Below, in pieces: positions 5,676-6,085 of a stretch of DNA of 6,085 nt; position 1 is the stretch's first letter; each line of letters begins with the position of its first letter. The stretch is from G020353355 sp050116155 (GTDB lineage Bacteria; Desulfobacterota; Desulfobacteria; Desulfobacterales; JAHEIW01). The stretch covers positions 1-6,085 of the forward strand of contig JASFPE010000368.1 of the NCBI GenBank assembly GCA_050116155.1, written 5' to 3'. A program made the position numbers and the translations under genes. The notes below the pieces were generated by a model. That model made no database searches. It had not been told where the DNA came from and saw nothing but the letters and a program-made list of their open reading frames with translations.

Positions 5676-5755
5676 CACCCCCACCCGGCCTCCCCCGTCC
5701 AGGGGGAGGAGGTCTAGCTTCCCTCCCCTGGCGGGAGGGATCTGAGGGAGGGGGC
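5676..5755. repeat. GC-rich double-hairpin intergenic repeat
   Basis: Two perfect 8-bp hairpins stand side by side: CCTCCCCC-GTCCA-GGGGGAGG (5689-5709) and TCCCTCCC-CTGGC-GGGAGGGA (5720-5740). They are framed by imperfect outer arms CACCCCCACCC (5677-5687 region) and GGGAGGGGGCA (5745-5756 region), giving a cloverleaf-like fold. This resembles a common class of bacterial dispersed palindromes rich in CCCTCCCC/GGGGAGGG. It lies between the flavoprotein and the thiolase-like gene and may mark the end of the upstream transcript. Confidence 0.7.
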
Positions 5756-5760
5756 ACTAT

Positions 5761-5798
5761 GGCTTTTACTGTTATGAAGGTTATAGAACCGTAAAACC
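5761..5798 (-). other. Weak nested dyad just after the flavoprotein gene
   Basis: Outer arms GGCTTTTAC (5761-5769) and GTAAAACC (5791-5798) pair with one bulged base, and an inner GGTT-ATAG-AACC (5779-5790) can also pair. The structure starts 4 bp after the flavoprotein stop codon, where a terminator could sit, but the stem is AT-rich and no U run follows it directly. Confidence 0.25.
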
Positions 5799-5802
5799 TC
5801 TA

Positions 5803-6085
5803 TTATGGCAAAAAAGGCTTCGCCAGTGTTTTGCATATGCGGATATATTCCTCCACCATTTCACTGACCACTTCGGTGGCCGATGTTATCTCCTCTACCT
5901 GAGCAACACTCTGGCCCGCACTCCAGAAATCCCGCCAGCGCTTGGATCCCACCTTCGGCTGCTCATCGAAATCCTTGATGCTTTCGGCCAACCAGCTGGC
6001 GGGATTATCGGTGATGCGAGCCGTACAGACGATGTCTTCGGGGCCTGCTCTGACAACGGCTTCTTTGTAAGCCGCCTGGGCTCTG
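5803..6085 (-). CDS. Nitronate monooxygenase / 2-nitropropane dioxygenase-family flavoprotein (C-terminal part only)
   Basis: The last 93 codons of a gene whose start lies beyond base 6085. The C-terminal signature is RDFWSAGQSVAQVEEI followed by TSATEVVSEMVEEY, matching the family motif with W-x-AGQ-x-V and a final amphipathic helix that packs on the FMN-binding TIM barrel. The preceding part (VCTARITDNPASWLAESIKDF) corresponds to the substrate-side segment with the usual arginine before the C-terminal region. Members bind FMN and oxidise nitronates or, in FabK-like relatives, reduce enoyl groups; in anaerobes many are of unknown function and are often encoded in acyl-CoA or aromatic degradation clusters. 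The barrel and FMN-binding residues are outside the window, so the exact activity cannot be judged. The frame is open to the right edge without a stop. It is 204 bp upstream of the thiolase-like gene. Confidence 0.75.
   Translation of the reverse strand, partial: RAQAAYKEAVVRAGPEDIVCTARITDNPASWLAESIKDFDEQPKVGSKRWRDFWSAGQSVAQVEEITSATEVVSEMVEEYIRICKTLAKPFLP

Noticed and set aside
1..6085. CRISPR array, tRNA, rRNA or complete insertion sequence
   Set aside because: No regularly spaced direct repeats, tRNA-like cloverleaf with an anticodon arm, rRNA signature or transposase was seen. The palindromes found are single dispersed-type repeats.

Overview
Every convincing gene in this window lies on the minus strand, so transcription runs from the right end to the left. 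The gene types (standalone 4Fe-4S protein, class I acyl-CoA ligase, thiolase-like/DUF35 pair, MaoC hydratase, nitronate-monooxygenase-family flavoprotein) suggest an anaerobic or facultative Proteobacterium-like organism, perhaps a sulfate reducer of the Desulfobacterales that breaks down acids through CoA thioesters. That placement is inferred from gene content and style. No rRNA, tRNA or other taxonomic marker is present.

Layout in transcription order. (1) 6085-5803: C-terminal end of a nitronate monooxygenase/2-nitropropane dioxygenase-type flavoprotein, cut by the window edge. (2) A 204-bp gap holding a GC-rich double-hairpin repeat (about 5676-5755) and a weak nested dyad. (3) 5598-4414: a thiolase-superfamily protein that lacks both usual catalytic cysteines. 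(4) A 243-bp gap holding a REP-like cloverleaf repeat (4286-4355) inside 12-bp terminal inverted repeats (4249-4408). (5) 4170-3757: a DUF35 zinc-ribbon/OB-fold protein. (6) 3733-3284: a MaoC-type hot-dog hydratase. (7) 3233-1656: an AMP-forming acyl-CoA synthetase. (8) 1548-472: a winged-helix-like plus iron-sulfur protein with two C-terminal [4Fe-4S] ferredoxin motifs. (9) 445-1: a gamma-carbonic-anhydrase-like left-handed beta-helix protein, cut at the left edge.

How the genes may work together. The synthetase would activate a carboxylic acid to its CoA thioester. The MaoC protein would hydrate an enoyl-CoA to a 3-hydroxyacyl-CoA. The thiolase-like/DUF35 pair would then cleave or form a C-C bond. 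Thiolase-DUF35 pairing is known from BbsAB (benzoylsuccinyl-CoA thiolase), PhlACB, the archaeal thiolase/HMG-CoA synthase complex, and the steroid side-chain aldolase Ltp2-ChsH2. Because the cysteines are missing, the Ltp2-like retro-aldol reaction is the most interesting hypothesis. The hydratase + DUF35 + cysteine-less thiolase set matches the logic of steroid side-chain removal, but the substrate here is unknown.

The most notable non-coding signals are a perfect 14-bp hairpin that includes the DUF35 stop codon, two different families of intergenic palindromes on either side of the thiolase-like gene, and a 13-codon ORF with a strong ribosome binding site that overlaps the start of the last gene. 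No gap between genes exceeds 300 bases, and the plus strand shows no credible gene.
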